From Eubacterium barkeri (GTDB lineage: Bacteria > Bacillota > Clostridia > Eubacteriales > Eubacteriaceae): DNA of 34,860 nt. Positions 8,793 to 18,464 of this stretch are shown one piece after another (position 1 is the stretch's first letter; the number at the start of each line of letters is the position of its first letter). The notes below the pieces were generated by a model. It was not told the DNA's origin, searched no databases, and was given only the letters and a program-made list of their open reading frames with translations. Location of the stretch: assembly GCF_900107125.1 (NCBI RefSeq), contig NZ_FNOU01000027.1:1-34860 (forward strand), in the 5' to 3' direction. The translations under genes and the position numbers were made by a program.

Positions 8793-9161
8793 ATGATTAA
8801 AAAGATCGACAAAAATAAACAGCGTTTAAAGAAACATTTGCGGGTTCGCCGGAAGATTTCCGGTACTGCCGCAATGCCACGATTAAACGTGTTCCGTAGT
8901 AATCAAAATATGTATGCACAGATTATCGATGATGTGAAGGGTGTTACCCTGGTAGCGGCTTCCACATTGGATAAAGATCTGAAAGCCGAATTAGCAAGTG
9001 GAAGCAACAAGGAAGCCGCTAAGGCTGTTGGTGCATCTATTGCCAAAAAGGCTCTGGCTGCCGGTATCGATGCAGTTGTCTTCGATAGAGGTGGTTATGT
9101 GTATACCGGTAGAGTGAAAAATTTGGCAGACGGCGCACGTGAAGCCGGCCTGAAATTCTAG
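8793..9161 (+). CDS. rplR: 50S ribosomal protein L18
   Basis: L18 binds 5S rRNA together with L5. The 122 residues have the basic N-terminus ([37 protein letters not shown]) and the signature [25 protein letters not shown] at the end. AGGAGAAAGG is upstream of the ATG. Confidence 0.98.
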   Translation: MIKKIDKNKQRLKKHLRVRRKISGTAAMPRLNVFRSNQNMYAQIIDDVKGVTLVAASTLDKDLKAELASGSNKEAAKAVGASIAKKALAAGIDAVVFDRGGYVYTGRVKNLADGAREAGLKF

Positions 9162-9178
9162 GAAAGGGAGATCATTTA

Positions 9179-9685
9179 ATGAAACAAAATTTAATTGATG
9201 CCAGCGGTCTGGAATTACAGGAAAAAGTCGTTAATATCAGCCGTGTCACCAAGGTTGTCAAGGGTGGTCGTAACTTCCGTTTCAGCTGCCTCGTCATCGT
9301 CGGTGATGGCAATGGCTTAGTTGGGGTTGGAAAAGGTAAGGCAATGGAAATCCCAGATGCCATCCGTAAAGGGATCGAATCCGCTAAAAAGAATCTTATC
9401 CGTGTTCCCCTTGTTGGAACAACGATTCCTCATCTTGTAGAAGGTGTGGATGGTGCTGGAAGAGTTCTGCTTAAACCAGCAGGAAAAGGGACTGGTGTTA
9501 TCGCTGGTGGTCCTGTCCGTGCGGTGTGTGAGCTTGCAGGTATTGCTGATATCCGTACAAAATCATTGGGTTCAAACAATGCTCGCAACATGGTTAATGC
9601 AACCATGGAAGGGTTGGCCCGTTTGACAACCGTCGAAGAGGTTGCTGCAAAACGCGGTAAGAGACCTGAAGAGATTTTAGGTTAG
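9179..9685 (+). CDS. rpsE: 30S ribosomal protein S5
   Basis: S5 lies at the mRNA entry and decoding side of the small subunit and is a fidelity determinant. The 168 residues include [40 protein letters not shown] (double-stranded RNA-binding-like N domain) and the C domain with [15 protein letters not shown] and [22 protein letters not shown] precedes the ATG. Confidence 0.98.
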   Translation: MKQNLIDASGLELQEKVVNISRVTKVVKGGRNFRFSCLVIVGDGNGLVGVGKGKAMEIPDAIRKGIESAKKNLIRVPLVGTTIPHLVEGVDGAGRVLLKPAGKGTGVIAGGPVRAVCELAGIADIRTKSLGSNNARNMVNATMEGLARLTTVEEVAAKRGKRPEEILG

Positions 9686-9697
9686 GAGGCTCGTATC

Positions 9698-9880
9698 ATG
9701 GCTAAGCAATTGAAAATCACATTAAAAAAGAGTCTGATTGGACGTAATCCTAAACAACGCGCAACCATTAAGGCACTGGGACTGCGTAAAATCGGTCATT
9801 CTGTGACCGTGGAAGACAGTCCTGCTATTCGCGGCATGATCCACAAAACCGACTTCATGCTTGAAGTTGAAGAAGTTTAG
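9698..9880 (+). CDS. rpmD: 50S ribosomal protein L30
   Basis: L30 is a small protein of the large subunit. The 60 residues show the family pattern [32 protein letters not shown] with the end [23 protein letters not shown] precedes the ATG, 12 nt after rpsE. Confidence 0.97.
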   Translation: MAKQLKITLKKSLIGRNPKQRATIKALGLRKIGHSVTVEDSPAIRGMIHKTDFMLEVEEV

Positions 9881-9891
9881 GAGGTCATCGA

Positions 9892-10335
9892 ATGAAATTA
9901 CATACCTTGAGACCTGCAGAAGGTTCTCGTAAAGATACCAAGAGAAAAGGTCGCGGTACTGCGACTGGACAGGGAAAGACTGCTGGCCGTGGACAAGATG
10001 GTCAGAAATCCCGCTCCGGTGGTGGAGTCCGTTTGGGCTTTGAAGGGGGACAAATGCCTTTGGCTAGACGTCTTCCTAAACGTGGCTTCTCAAATTACCC
10101 ATTCAAGAAGGAATACGCCATTGTTAATGTTGGTGAGCTGAACGCCTTCGAAGAAAATACCGTCATTACCCCTGAATTACTCATGGAATATGGCTTCGTC
10201 CGTAAATTAAAGGATGGGGTAAAAATCCTGGGTGAGGGAGACGTTGAAAAAGCCTTAACCTTAAAAATCAATAAGATCAGTAAATCTGCTGAGGAAAAAA
10301 TTATTGCCCACGGAGGAAAGGTAGAGGTGATTTAA
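9892..10335 (+). CDS. rplO: 50S ribosomal protein L15
   Basis: L15 is a late assembly protein with a long glycine-rich basic N-terminus (residues 8-60: [47 protein letters not shown]) and a globular C domain ending [13 protein letters not shown]. Its 147 residues are normal. TAGGAGG lies across the rpmD stop. It is directly followed by secY, whose ATG begins at the next base. Confidence 0.98.
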   Translation: MKLHTLRPAEGSRKDTKRKGRGTATGQGKTAGRGQDGQKSRSGGGVRLGFEGGQMPLARRLPKRGFSNYPFKKEYAIVNVGELNAFEENTVITPELLMEYGFVRKLKDGVKILGEGDVEKALTLKINKISKSAEEKIIAHGGKVEVI

Positions 10336-11595
10336 ATGCTGTCCACGCTAAAGGATGCATGGAATATTCCTGAGATCAGGAAAAAAATCCTGTTTACTTT
10401 AGCTTTGCTATTCGTTTATCGATTGGGATCGTTCATACCGGTCCCTTATATCGATGCGACGCAGCTGGCAAAGCTGATTAATGACGGCGGGATCTTCGGC
10501 TTGTTCAACATCATATCTGGTGGTAACTTTGGGAATTTTACCATTTTTGCCATGGGTATTACACCTTATATCAACGCATCCATCATCATGAATTTACTCG
10601 CATTTGCCATTCCAGCACTGGAAAGTCTCCAGAAAGAAGGAGAAGAAGGGCGAAAGAAGCTAGCGCAGTACACCCGGTATTTAACCATTGTACTGGCCAT
10701 TGTTCAAGCCCTGGGTATGAGTTTATCCTATGGTGATTTATTAGTAGAAAAAACAGCATTCACCGTTTTCGTTGTCGTCCTCTGTATCACAGCAGGAACG
10801 ACCTTTCTGATGTATTTAGGAGAAGAAATAACCGAAAATGGGATTGGGAACGGGATTTCGCTGATTATCTTTGTGAGTATTATCTCTCGTATTCCCAGTG
10901 GCATCAGCACGATTTATGAGTATGTCCAGGCTGAAACCTTGTCCATTGTCGGGGTGATCCTACTGATCATCTTCATTATCGTTTCTACCGTTGCGGTGGT
11001 TGCCGTAACTGAAGGACAACGTAAGATTCCAGTTCAATATGCAAAACGTGTTGTAGGGCGGAAAATGTACGGTGGGCAAAGCACACATATTCCCCTTCGG
11101 GTGAATATGGCAGGTGTTATCCCGATTATCTTTGCCAGCTCCCTAACGCTATTCCCTGCGACCTTGGCCCAGTTCTTTCCAAATTCTGGTTTTAGCCAGT
11201 GGATTGCGAAATATTTGGCCTGGGGAACACCGACAACAACCATTATTTATGTCATTTTAATTGTGGCATTTACTTATTTTTATACCGCGGTCACATTTAA
11301 TCCCTTCGATATCGCAGATAATATTAAAAAACAAGGGGGGTATATCCCAGGTATCAGACCGGGGAAACCGACGGTTGAGTATTTCACTCGGATTATGAAC
11401 CGCTTAACTCTTTTTGGTGGGATTTTCCTGGCACTTATTGCCATTATCCCTATTATTGTCGGTAATTTCATGGGAGGTGTCAGCCTCCAGTTCGGTGGGA
11501 CCAGCTTACTGATTATTGTCGGGGTTGCCCTGGAAACAGTCAAGCAGCTGGAATCAGAAATGACAATGCGGAACTATCAGGGATTCTTAAAATAA
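10336..11595 (+). CDS. secY: Protein translocase subunit SecY
   Basis: SecY is the channel of the Sec translocon in the cytoplasmic membrane. The 419 residues carry about ten hydrophobic segments, the start TLKDAWNIPEIRKKILFTL, the FIPVPYIDA segment after TM1, the plug region NFTIFAMGITPYINASIIM, and the cytoplasmic loop with NPFDIADNIKKQGGYIPGIRPG (about 325-347), all typical. The GAGGTGAT site lies inside the end of rplO. Expression is coupled to ribosomal proteins, as in most bacteria. Confidence 0.98.
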   Translation: MLSTLKDAWNIPEIRKKILFTLALLFVYRLGSFIPVPYIDATQLAKLINDGGIFGLFNIISGGNFGNFTIFAMGITPYINASIIMNLLAFAIPALESLQKEGEEGRKKLAQYTRYLTIVLAIVQALGMSLSYGDLLVEKTAFTVFVVVLCITAGTTFLMYLGEEITENGIGNGISLIIFVSIISRIPSGISTIYEYVQAETLSIVGVILLIIFIIVSTVAVVAVTEGQRKIPVQYAKRVVGRKMYGGQSTHIPLRVNMAGVIPIIFASSLTLFPATLAQFFPNSGFSQWIAKYLAWGTPTTTIIYVILIVAFTYFYTAVTFNPFDIADNIKKQGGYIPGIRPGKPTVEYFTRIMNRLTLFGGIFLALIAIIPIIVGNFMGGVSLQFGGTSLLIIVGVALETVKQLESEMTMRNYQGFLK

Positions 11596-11620
11596 TTCAA
11601 GACAATTTGGAGATGGAATA

Positions 11621-12274
11621 ATGAGAGTTGTATTATTAGGACCTCCGGGTGCAGGAAAGGGAACTCAAGCAAAAGGAATTGCAGAAAAGTTCAATATCCC
11701 CCACATCTCTACTGGAGATCTGTTTAGAGAAAATTTGAAGAATGAAACACCACTGGGAAAAAAGGCAAAAGCATATATGGATGCTGGCAAGCTTGTTCCA
11801 GATGAACTGGTCATTGCCCTGGTGGAGGACCGCATTATCCGCGAGGATTGTAAGGACGGCTATCTTTTAGATGGCTTTCCGAGAACGGTCGCTCAGGCTT
11901 CTGCATTGTGTGCCTTTAATGAAAAAATCGGTAAGCTTTTAGATTACGCGGTTAACATTGAGGTGCCGGAAGGACTCTTAGTCGAACGAATTGTTGGACG
12001 GCGGGTTTGCCCGAAATGCGGTTCTTCCTATCATATCACATTTAATCCGCCCAAAGTCGATGGAGTTTGTGATATTGATGGTGAAGCACTGATGCAGCGT
12101 GCAGATGATTCAGAGGAGACAGTGAAGACACGTTTAGCGGTCTATCATTCCGAATCTGCACCCCTTGTCGATTTTTACCACTTTAAAGATAAGCTCATCA
12201 ATATTGATGGCAATCAATCCCCTGGAGCGGTTGCAGCTGATATTGAAATGGCACTTAAAGGCGGTAATCAGTAA
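11621..12274 (+). CDS. adk: Adenylate kinase with zinc-binding lid
   Basis: This enzyme interconverts ATP plus AMP and two ADP in the cytoplasm. The 217 residues begin RVVLLGPPGAGKGTQA (P-loop, residues 7-15), followed by the AMP-binding HISTGDLFR and DGFPRTVAQA. The lid has CPKC, then C and D about 16 residues later (CDID), the three-Cys-one-Asp zinc pattern of Gram-positive adenylate kinases. GGAG precedes the ATG. The stop is directly followed by the map start. Confidence 0.98.
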   Translation: MRVVLLGPPGAGKGTQAKGIAEKFNIPHISTGDLFRENLKNETPLGKKAKAYMDAGKLVPDELVIALVEDRIIREDCKDGYLLDGFPRTVAQASALCAFNEKIGKLLDYAVNIEVPEGLLVERIVGRRVCPKCGSSYHITFNPPKVDGVCDIDGEALMQRADDSEETVKTRLAVYHSESAPLVDFYHFKDKLINIDGNQSPGAVAADIEMALKGGNQ

Positions 12275-13024
12275 ATGATTAACGTAAAATCAAGTCAGGA
12301 TATCGAGTATATGCGAATGGCCGGTCGTCTTGTGGCAGAGTGTCACGAGCTTCTGGCCGAGGCAATTAAACCGGGGATTACAACCCTTGAACTGGATAAA
12401 ATGGCGGAAGATTATTTTAAAAAGAATGGTGCCGTGCCCACGTTTTTGGGCTATCAGGGTTTTCCCAATTCCATATGTGCATCGATTAATAATGAAGTCG
12501 TCCATGGAATTCCAGACCATCGTCGCTTGGAAGAGGGTGATATTATCGCCATTGATCTTGGTGCAACCTTAAATGGTTTTGTCGGTGATGCCGCCCGTAC
12601 CCATGGGGTCGGCAGCATATCGGAGACGGCTAAAAAGCTTATGGAGGTCACCCGGGAATCCTTTTTTAAAGGCATCGCTTTTGCGCGCCAGGGGTATCGT
12701 TTATCAGACGTCTCTCATGCCATTCAATGTTATGTTGAAGCGAATGGTTTCTCAGTGGTCCGGGATTATGTCGGTCATGGGATTGGCAGAGAAATGCATG
12801 AAGATCCCCCAATTCCCAATTTTGGAAAACCAGGCCATGGTCCACGCTTATGTCAGGGAATGTGCCTTGCCATTGAGCCCATGGTCAATGTTGGGGATTA
12901 TGATGTCGAAGTTTTGGATAATGACTGGACCGTCGTCACTACAGATGGTTCATTATCAGCCCATTATGAAAACACCATCGTTGTAACAGGTGAGTCAGAA
13001 CCTGAGATTTTAACGATGCTTTGA
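12275..13024 (+). CDS. map: Methionine aminopeptidase, type I
   Basis: The enzyme removes the initiator methionine from nascent proteins. The 249 residues include VHGIPDHRRLEEGDIIAIDLG, GFVGDAARTHGVG, YVGHGIGREMHEDPPIPNFG, LAIEPM and SAHYENTIVVT. These contain the Asp, Asp, His, Glu and Glu metal ligands of the family. There is no N-terminal SEC-C zinc extension. It begins at the base following the adk stop; its ribosome site (AAAGGCGG) lies within adk. Confidence 0.97.
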   Translation: MINVKSSQDIEYMRMAGRLVAECHELLAEAIKPGITTLELDKMAEDYFKKNGAVPTFLGYQGFPNSICASINNEVVHGIPDHRRLEEGDIIAIDLGATLNGFVGDAARTHGVGSISETAKKLMEVTRESFFKGIAFARQGYRLSDVSHAIQCYVEANGFSVVRDYVGHGIGREMHEDPPIPNFGKPGHGPRLCQGMCLAIEPMVNVGDYDVEVLDNDWTVVTTDGSLSAHYENTIVVTGESEPEILTML

Positions 13025-13034
13025 TGGTAGTGAT

Positions 13035-13343
13035 ATGAAAGATTTAACGTTAGGACAGGTGGTTCGTTCAACCGCAGGCAGGGATAAAGATCTTTTCATG
13101 CTGGTCGTGAAGATCATTGATGAGGACTTCGTTCTTCTGGCTGATGGTGACCTGCGTAAGCTTAGTCATCCCAAGCGGAAGAAGCTTAAGCACCTGGCTA
13201 AAACCAACCACATCGTCTCAATCATCCAAGAAAAGCTGATGAGTGGCGAGAAGGTGCAAAACGCCGAAATCAGAAAAGTATTGGAACCCTTTAATAGTAA
13301 CAATAATAAGTCGGTTGCAGACGTGGAACACGAGGAGGTTTGA
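13035..13343 (+). CDS. KOW-domain RNA-binding protein (L14e-like)
   Basis: This 102-residue basic protein begins LTLGQVVRSTAGRDKDLFMLVVKIIDEDFVLLADGDLRKL, the pattern of KOW-domain proteins related to archaeal/eukaryotic ribosomal protein L14e, which many Clostridia carry between map and infA. The middle is very basic (SHPKRKKLKHLAKTNH) and the C-terminal third is polar (SNNNNKS) and probably disordered. It overlaps nothing but lies 10 nt from map and 3 nt from infA. It probably binds RNA on or near the ribosome; the precise function is unknown. Confidence 0.75.
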   Translation: MKDLTLGQVVRSTAGRDKDLFMLVVKIIDEDFVLLADGDLRKLSHPKRKKLKHLAKTNHIVSIIQEKLMSGEKVQNAEIRKVLEPFNSNNNKSVADVEHEEV

Positions 13344-13346
13344 TTA

Positions 13347-13574
13347 ATGGGAAAAAAAGATGTAATTGAAGTCGAAGGAAAAGTAATTGAGGCTTTACCT
13401 AATACGATTTTTCTAGTAGAATTAGAGAATGGGCATCAAATCACTGCCCATATTTCCGGGAAGCTTCGGATGAATTATATTCGAATCTTACCCGGGGACA
13501 AAGTGAACCTGGAATTGTCTCCGTATGATCTGACCCGAGGGCGGATCGTATGGCGAGGAAAGGGCAAATCCTGA
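13347..13574 (+). CDS. infA: Translation initiation factor IF-1
   Basis: IF-1 binds the A site of the 30S subunit during initiation. The 75 residues form one S1/OB-fold domain: [29 protein letters not shown], then [44 protein letters not shown] lies at the end of the KOW gene. Length is close to the usual 72. Confidence 0.98.
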   Translation: MGKKDVIEVEGKVIEALPNTIFLVELENGHQITAHISGKLRMNYIRILPGDKVNLELSPYDLTRGRIVWRGKGKS

Positions 13575-13587
13575 AGGAGGAACGAAC

Positions 13588-13701
13588 ATGAAGGTCAGAC
13601 CATCCGTTAAGCCAATGTGCGAAAAGTGTAAGATCATCAAAAGAAACGGCCGTGTCATGGTGATTTGTGAAAATCCCAAACACAAACAGAAACAGGGTTA
13701 A
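13588..13701 (+). CDS. rpmJ: 50S ribosomal protein L36, zinc-binding form
   Basis: This very short gene encodes 37 residues beginning [14 protein letters not shown]. The zinc pattern is complete: CEKC, then a single C in VICENPKH and the H that follows. The product ends KHKQKQG. AAGGAGG precedes the ATG and the gene starts 13 nt after infA. It is the zinc-containing form of L36; the zinc-free paralogue is not in this window. Confidence 0.97.
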   Translation: MKVRPSVKPMCEKCKIIKRNGRVMVICENPKHKQKQG

Positions 13702-13878
13702 TGTAAGATCCTTGCAGGAATGCAAAAGCAGCCGGTATGGCCGCGGCAAACTCCATACCGATTACATAAAGAGGCGTGCGCAGTTGCGCACCGGACATGG
13801 AACTAGGAAAACATCACTTCTATCTAGGGTTCCAGGTCATATTTACATGACTATTTACTTTTAGGAGGTACACACTGT
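13702..13878 (+). promoter_or_regulatory. Alpha-operon leader upstream of rpsM with several hairpins
   Basis: The gap between L36 and S13 is 177 nt, far longer than other gaps in this operon. It contains four hairpins: TTGCA/TGCAA (13712-13716/13721-13725) with a GGAA tetraloop, CGGTATGG/CCATACCG (13733-13740/13753-13760), GTGCGC/GCGCAC (13776-13781/13786-13791) and GTCAT/ATGAC (13836-13840/13847-13851). No strong promoter and no T-run terminator is evident. In E. coli S4 represses the alpha operon through a folded leader at this position; the same could hold here because rpsD is in this operon, but that is inference. Confidence 0.5.
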
Positions 13879-14247
13879 ATGGCAAGAATTGCCGGGGTCG
13901 ATTTACCACGTGATAAGCGGGTAGAAATTGGCTTAACTTACATCTATGGGATTGGGAGATCAACTTCCAATCAGATTTTAGCAGAATTAAACATCAATCC
14001 GGATACCCGGGTTAAAGATTTGACTGAAGGCGAAATTAACGCCCTCCGTGGGATTCTCGATGAAAAGTATACCGTTGAAGGGGATCTTCGTCGTGAAGTT
14101 AATTTGAACATCAAGCGACTCATCGAAATTGGCTCTTATCGTGGGATGCGCCACCGTCGTGGACTGCCTGTCCGTGGACAGAAAACCAAGACCAACGCCC
14201 GTACACGTAAGGGTCCGAAGAAGACCGTTGGTAGAAAGAGTAAATAA
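13879..14247 (+). CDS. rpsM: 30S ribosomal protein S13
   Basis: S13 lies in the head of the small subunit and forms bridges to the large subunit. The 122 residues start [25 protein letters not shown], have a helix-hairpin-helix-like middle, and end with the basic tail [35 protein letters not shown] is 10 nt before the ATG. Confidence 0.98.
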   Translation: MARIAGVDLPRDKRVEIGLTYIYGIGRSTSNQILAELNINPDTRVKDLTEGEINALRGILDEKYTVEGDLRREVNLNIKRLIEIGSYRGMRHRRGLPVRGQKTKTNARTRKGPKKTVGRKSK

Positions 14248-14266
14248 ATCCTAATGGAGGTTAAGA

Positions 14267-14659
14267 ATGGCTAAGAAAGTCGTCAGATCGAAAAAAAGAA
14301 AAATTAAAAAGAATATTGAACGTGGCCAGGCCCATATCCAATCTTCTTTCAATAATACAATCATCACCATCACCGATATGGCAGGAAACGCTTTATCCTG
14401 GGCTTCTGCCGGTGAATTAGGTTTTAGAGGTTCTAAGAAAAGCACACCCTTTGCTGCTCAGATGGCTTCTGAACAAGCAGCTAAACTGGCCATGGAACAT
14501 GGCCTGAAAACCGTCGAAGTTATGGTCAAAGGACCTGGCTCTGGACGTGAAGCTGCAATCCGTGCCCTGCAGGCTGCCGGCTTGGAAATCACACTTATCC
14601 GTGATGTGACTCCCATCCCCCATAATGGATGCCGTCCGCCTAAACGTAGAAGAGTCTGA
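14267..14659 (+). CDS. rpsK: 30S ribosomal protein S11
   Basis: S11 is a platform protein near the E site. The 130 residues include [64 protein letters not shown] and the universal end [23 protein letters not shown] precedes the ATG. Confidence 0.98.
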   Translation: MAKKVVRSKKRKIKKNIERGQAHIQSSFNNTIITITDMAGNALSWASAGELGFRGSKKSTPFAAQMASEQAAKLAMEHGLKTVEVMVKGPGSGREAAIRALQAAGLEITLIRDVTPIPHNGCRPPKRRRV

Positions 14660-14676
14660 TTGGAGGTAATTAGAAT

Positions 14677-15306
14677 ATGGCTAGAAATAGAGATGCTTCA
14701 TGCCGTCAATGCAGACGCGAGGGCATGAAATTATACTTAAAAGGTGAACGATGCTATTCAAAGGACAAATGTGCCTTTGAAAAGAGACCGACCCCTCCGG
14801 GTCAACACGGGAAGAGACGCTCCAAGGCTTCAGAATATGGCCTGCAGCTCCGTGAAAAACAAAAGGTCAAACGGATTTATGGCGTGCTGGAAAGACAGTT
14901 CAGCGGCTATTTTGATAAAGCTGAAAAACAGAAGGGCATCACAGGGGAAAACTTACTTTCCATCCTGGAAACCCGTTTAGATAATGTGGTCTATCGTTTA
15001 GGCCTGGCGACTTCCAGAAAGGAAGCCCGTCAATTGGTTTTACACAAACACTTCTTAATCAACGGTAGCATTGTCAATGTTCCTTCATACCTAATGAAGG
15101 AAGGCGATACCATTGAAGTTAAGGCAAAAAGTAAAAAATCACCGAAGTTCAAAAGTATCGTGGAAACCACTGAAAACCACGTCATCGTGCCCTGGTTATC
15201 TGCAGATTTAGATAATTTAAGCGGTAAACTGGTTGGCATGCCAACACGTGAAGATATCGATGTTGAAATTGCTGAACATCTCATCGTTGAATTATACTCT
15301 AAGTAA
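14677..15306 (+). CDS. rpsD: 30S ribosomal protein S4, cysteine-rich (zinc) form
   Basis: S4 is a primary 16S rRNA binder and an mRNA-entry protein. The 209 residues have an N-terminal Cys cluster (CRQC near residues 9-12, then two more Cys near 26 and 31) typical of the zinc form, then [30 protein letters not shown], and an S4 RNA-binding domain ([31 protein letters not shown]). GGAGG precedes the ATG. Its place in the alpha operon makes it a candidate autoregulator of the leader at 13702-13878. Confidence 0.98.
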   Translation: MARNRDASCRQCRREGMKLYLKGERCYSKDKCAFEKRPTPPGQHGKRRSKASEYGLQLREKQKVKRIYGVLERQFSGYFDKAEKQKGITGENLLSILETRLDNVVYRLGLATSRKEARQLVLHKHFLINGSIVNVPSYLMKEGDTIEVKAKSKKSPKFKSIVETTENHVIVPWLSADLDNLSGKLVGMPTREDIDVEIAEHLIVELYSK

Positions 15307-15381
15307 GGGTATCAATGACCTTGAGAATTTAACCCTCGCGTTATGGATAATAGTATTAAATTATAGGAGGGTCACGATTTT

Positions 15382-16338
15382 ATGATCGAATTTGAAAAAC
15401 CGATTATCGATATTGTAGATAAATCAGATGATGATACTTACGGTAAGTTCGTCGTTGAACCCCTGGAAAGAGGCTATGGTACGACCCTGGGAAATTGCCT
15501 GCGGCGGATCATGCTTTCTTCATTACCAGGTGTTGCCGTCACCAATGTTAAAATTGATGGCGTGCTCCACGAATTTTCGACGATTCCTGGGATTAAAGAA
15601 GATGTTATTGAAATTCTTCTCAATCTTAAGGGATTGTGTGCAGTTATGCACGTCAATGAGCCCAAAACCGTTCGAATTGAAGCATCTGGTGAAGGTGAAG
15701 TTACAGCTGGTGACATCATTGGCGATGCCGACGTCGATATCATCAATCCTGATATGCACATTGCCACTTTAGCAAAGGATGGTGTGTTGAATATGGAAAT
15801 CCGTCTTGAACAAGGACGGGGTTATATTTCAGCAGAAAAGAATAAGTATCCGGGGATGCCCATTGGCACCCTGCCACTTGATTCTAATTTCTCCCCAATC
15901 CGGAAGGTTATTTTCCGGGTAGAGGACACCCGAGTTGGTCAGGTGACGGACTTTGACAAGCTTACTTTAGAGGTTTGGACTGATGGAACAACCTCTCCAG
16001 AGGATGCGCTATCCTTATCAGCCAAGGTGATGAATGAGCATTTGAATCTTTTCATCGACTTGACAGACGCCACCAGCAATGTCGAAATCATGGTGGAAAA
16101 AGAAGAAAACGAGAAAGAGCGCATCCGCGAGATGTCTATTGAAGAATTGGAGTTATCCGTTCGTTCAAGTAATTGTCTGCGGAGAGCGAATATCGATACT
16201 GTTGAAAAACTGACACAGAAGACAGAAGAGGATATGATTAAGGTCCGGAACCTGGGCCGTAAATCCCTCAACGAAATTAAGCATAAGCTTTCTGAAATCG
16301 GTCTGTCTTTAAGTCCAGAAGAGAAGACAAAGGAGTAA
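15382..16338 (+). CDS. rpoA: DNA-directed RNA polymerase subunit alpha
   Basis: The alpha subunit nucleates RNA polymerase assembly and contacts activators and UP elements. The 318 residues have the N-terminal dimerisation domain (about 1-230; [24 protein letters not shown] near 27-50) and the C-terminal domain (about 250-318; [15 protein letters not shown] and [13 protein letters not shown]). TAGGAGGG is 10 nt before the ATG. A 75-nt gap after rpsD shows no clear terminator. Confidence 0.98.
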   Translation: MIEFEKPIIDIVDKSDDDTYGKFVVEPLERGYGTTLGNCLRRIMLSSLPGVAVTNVKIDGVLHEFSTIPGIKEDVIEILLNLKGLCAVMHVNEPKTVRIEASGEGEVTAGDIIGDADVDIINPDMHIATLAKDGVLNMEIRLEQGRGYISAEKNKYPGMPIGTLPLDSNFSPIRKVIFRVEDTRVGQVTDFDKLTLEVWTDGTTSPEDALSLSAKVMNEHLNLFIDLTDATSNVEIMVEKEENEKERIREMSIEELELSVRSSNCLRRANIDTVEKLTQKTEEDMIKVRNLGRKSLNEIKHKLSEIGLSLSPEEKTKE

Positions 16339-16345
16339 TTGTGTA

Positions 16346-16687
16346 ATGGCTGGAAATAGAAAATTAGGCCGTCCCACTGATCAGAGAAAATTGATGTTAC
16401 GTAATTTAACAACTGCTCTGCTCGAACACGGCAAGATTGAAACCACGGTTACCCGTGCGAAGGAACTGAGACGCATGGCTGACAAAATGGTAACCTTAGG
16501 GAAGAAAGGGGATCTGCACGCAAGACGTCAGGCTCTCGCTTATATTACCAAGGAAGAAGTAGTTGTTCGCTTATTTGACGAAATCGCACCAAAGTACGAA
16601 GAACGTCAAGGTGGCTATACCCGCATTTACAAAATGGGACCACGCAGAGGCGACAATGCCGAATTGGCTGTAATAGAATTGGTCTAA
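16346..16687 (+). CDS. rplQ: 50S ribosomal protein L17
   Basis: L17 lies near the tunnel exit of the large subunit. The 113 residues begin [41 protein letters not shown] and end [23 protein letters not shown], full length for the short bacterial form. The ribosome site (AAAGGAG) lies inside the end of rpoA. It is the last gene of the superoperon. Confidence 0.98.
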   Translation: MAGNRKLGRPTDQRKLMLRNLTTALLEHGKIETTVTRAKELRRMADKMVTLGKKGDLHARRQALAYITKEEVVVRLFDEIAPKYEERQGGYTRIYKMGPRRGDNAELAVIELV

Positions 16688-16695
16688 TACACCAT

Positions 16696-16734
16696 GGGGG
16701 AGGTTTAGCCTGGAAGGGTTAAATCTCCCCTTTT
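16696..16734 (+). terminator. Terminator of the ribosomal protein superoperon
   Basis: An 11-bp stem (16697-16707 with 16720-16730, one G-U) with a 12-nt loop is followed by TTTT. It lies 9 nt after the rplQ stop. Confidence 0.8.
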
Positions 16735-16764
16735 CCAATATAACCATCATTAGAAAGAACACTT

Positions 16765-17607
16765 ATGGAAAATTTGATCGAGGTACGGGATTTAGGGTAC
16801 GAATATCCTAAAAATGAAGAGAATAAAGAAGAAGATACCACCGCCCTGCGGGGAGTGGATTTTACTGTCGCCCCCGGGGAATTCGTCGGTATCATCGGTC
16901 ACAATGGATCAGGGAAATCGACTTTATCAAAGCTTCTTAATGCGATTATCCTGCCCACAAAGGGTCGGGTCCTCATTAAAGGGATGGATACCAGGGATCC
17001 AGAAAATCTTTGGAATATCCGTCAAACCGCTGGCATGGTTTTCCAAAATCCCGATAATCAGCTGGTGGCCACCATTGTTGAAGAGGATGTGGCCTTTGGA
17101 CCGGAAAACCTGGGTGTGGAGCCCACTGAAATCCGTCGTCGGGTGGATGAATGCCTGGCCACGGTTTCCATGGGGGAGTATCGCAGACAAAAGCCCCATC
17201 AATTATCCGGGGGTCAGAAGCAGCGCATCGCCATTGCCGGTATTTTAGCCATGGAGCCAGAATGCATTATCTTTGACGAGCCCACAGCCATGCTTGATCC
17301 ATCAGGGCGCCGAGAGGTCATGGAAACCATTAAGACACTCAATCGGGACAAAGGGATGACGGTGCTGCATATTACCCATTACATGACAGAGCTCATCGAT
17401 GCGGATCGCATTATTGTATTGGATGGGGGACAGGTTGTCATGGAAGGAACACCCCGGGAAATATTTCGCCAGGTGACGGCGCTGAAGGCCATCGGCCTGG
17501 ATGTGCCCCAAATGACAGAATTAGCCTTCCTGCTCCGGGAAAGCGGCTTGGATATTCCCGATGATCTTTTACATATTGAAGAAATGGCAGGTGCCCTATG
17601 CCTTTAG
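16765..17607 (+). CDS. ecfA1: Energy-coupling factor transporter ATPase EcfA1
   Basis: This is one of two ATPases that power ECF-type vitamin and metal importers. The 280 residues carry Walker [10 protein letters not shown] (about 45-53), the Q-loop around [10 protein letters not shown], the signature LSGGQKQR and Walker B IIFDEPTA followed by MLDP. The ATG has only a weak ribosome site (AGAAAG). The gene overlaps ecfA2 by 10 nt. It forms the standard ecfA1-ecfA2-ecfT module; no substrate-binding S component lies nearby, so the module is probably shared by several S components. Confidence 0.95.
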   Translation: MENLIEVRDLGYEYPKNEENKEEDTTALRGVDFTVAPGEFVGIIGHNGSGKSTLSKLLNAIILPTKGRVLIKGMDTRDPENLWNIRQTAGMVFQNPDNQLVATIVEEDVAFGPENLGVEPTEIRRRVDECLATVSMGEYRRQKPHQLSGGQKQRIAIAGILAMEPECIIFDEPTAMLDPSGRREVMETIKTLNRDKGMTVLHITHYMTELIDADRIIVLDGGQVVMEGTPREIFRQVTALKAIGLDVPQMTELAFLLRESGLDIPDDLLHIEEMAGALCL

Positions 17608-18464
17608 AAATCGTAAATTTAGAGCATGTTTATTCCAAAGGCTCTCCCTTTGAATTCGTTGCCCTAAAAGATATTAACTGCCGCATTGAGGATGGCGAAT
17701 TCATTGGGCTGATTGGGCATACCGGCTCGGGTAAATCGACCCTGATTCAGCATCTCAACGGGTTATTAACCCCAACGGCTGGATCAGTACTCTTTAATGG
17801 GAAGGATATTTTTAAAGAGGATCGAAAATCCATGGTTAAGCTTCGCCATAATATCGGTTTAGTTTTTCAATACCCAGAGCACCAGCTCTTTGAAGAGACC
17901 GTCGCTAAGGACGTTGCCTTCGGTCCTAAAAACCTGGGTCTATCCGAGGAAGAAATTATCACTCGGGTTCGTCAGTCCATCGAAATGGTCGGACTGGATT
18001 ACGATGCGGTTAAGGAGCAGTCACCCTTTGAGTTATCCGGAGGGCAAATGCGTCGGGTTGCCATTGCCGGGGTACTGGCCATGGAGCCCCAGGTCTTAAT
18101 CTTAGATGAGCCAACAGCAGGCTTAGACCCTAGGGGACGGGATGAAATTCTCTCCCAGATTCAAAGGCTCCATCAGGAAAAAGGCATTACCGTTATCCTC
18201 GTATCACACAGTATGGAGGATGTGGGGCGTTTAGCAGATAAAATCCTGGTGATGCATCAGGGGTCTGTTGTCTTTTTTGATCAACCGGCCAAGGTTTTTA
18301 CCGAAATTGATACCCTGGAATCCATTGGATTAGCAGTGCCAGAGGTAACCTACCTCATGCGGGAGCTTGCTAAAAGGTTCCCGGATATCCGTCAAGATAT
18401 TTTCACGGTAGAAGCAGCCCAGGCCGAAATCCTGAGGGTAATGGAAGGGGACACCCATGTTTAA
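17598..18464 (+). CDS. ecfA2: Energy-coupling factor transporter ATPase EcfA2
   Basis: This is the second ECF ATPase (288 residues), pairing with EcfA1 at the cytoplasmic face. It has Walker [10 protein letters not shown] (about 38-46), [14 protein letters not shown], the signature [20 protein letters not shown], and Walker [13 protein letters not shown]. The start overlaps ecfA1 by 10 nt and the end overlaps ecfT by 8 nt, so the three are co-translated. Confidence 0.95.
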   Translation: MPLEIVNLEHVYSKGSPFEFVALKDINCRIEDGEFIGLIGHTGSGKSTLIQHLNGLLTPTAGSVLFNGKDIFKEDRKSMVKLRHNIGLVFQYPEHQLFEETVAKDVAFGPKNLGLSEEEIITRVRQSIEMVGLDYDAVKEQSPFELSGGQMRRVAIAGVLAMEPQVLILDEPTAGLDPRGRDEILSQIQRLHQEKGITVILVSHSMEDVGRLADKILVMHQGSVVFFDQPAKVFTEIDTLESIGLAVPEVTYLMRELAKRFPDIRQDIFTVEAAQAEILRVMEGDTHV

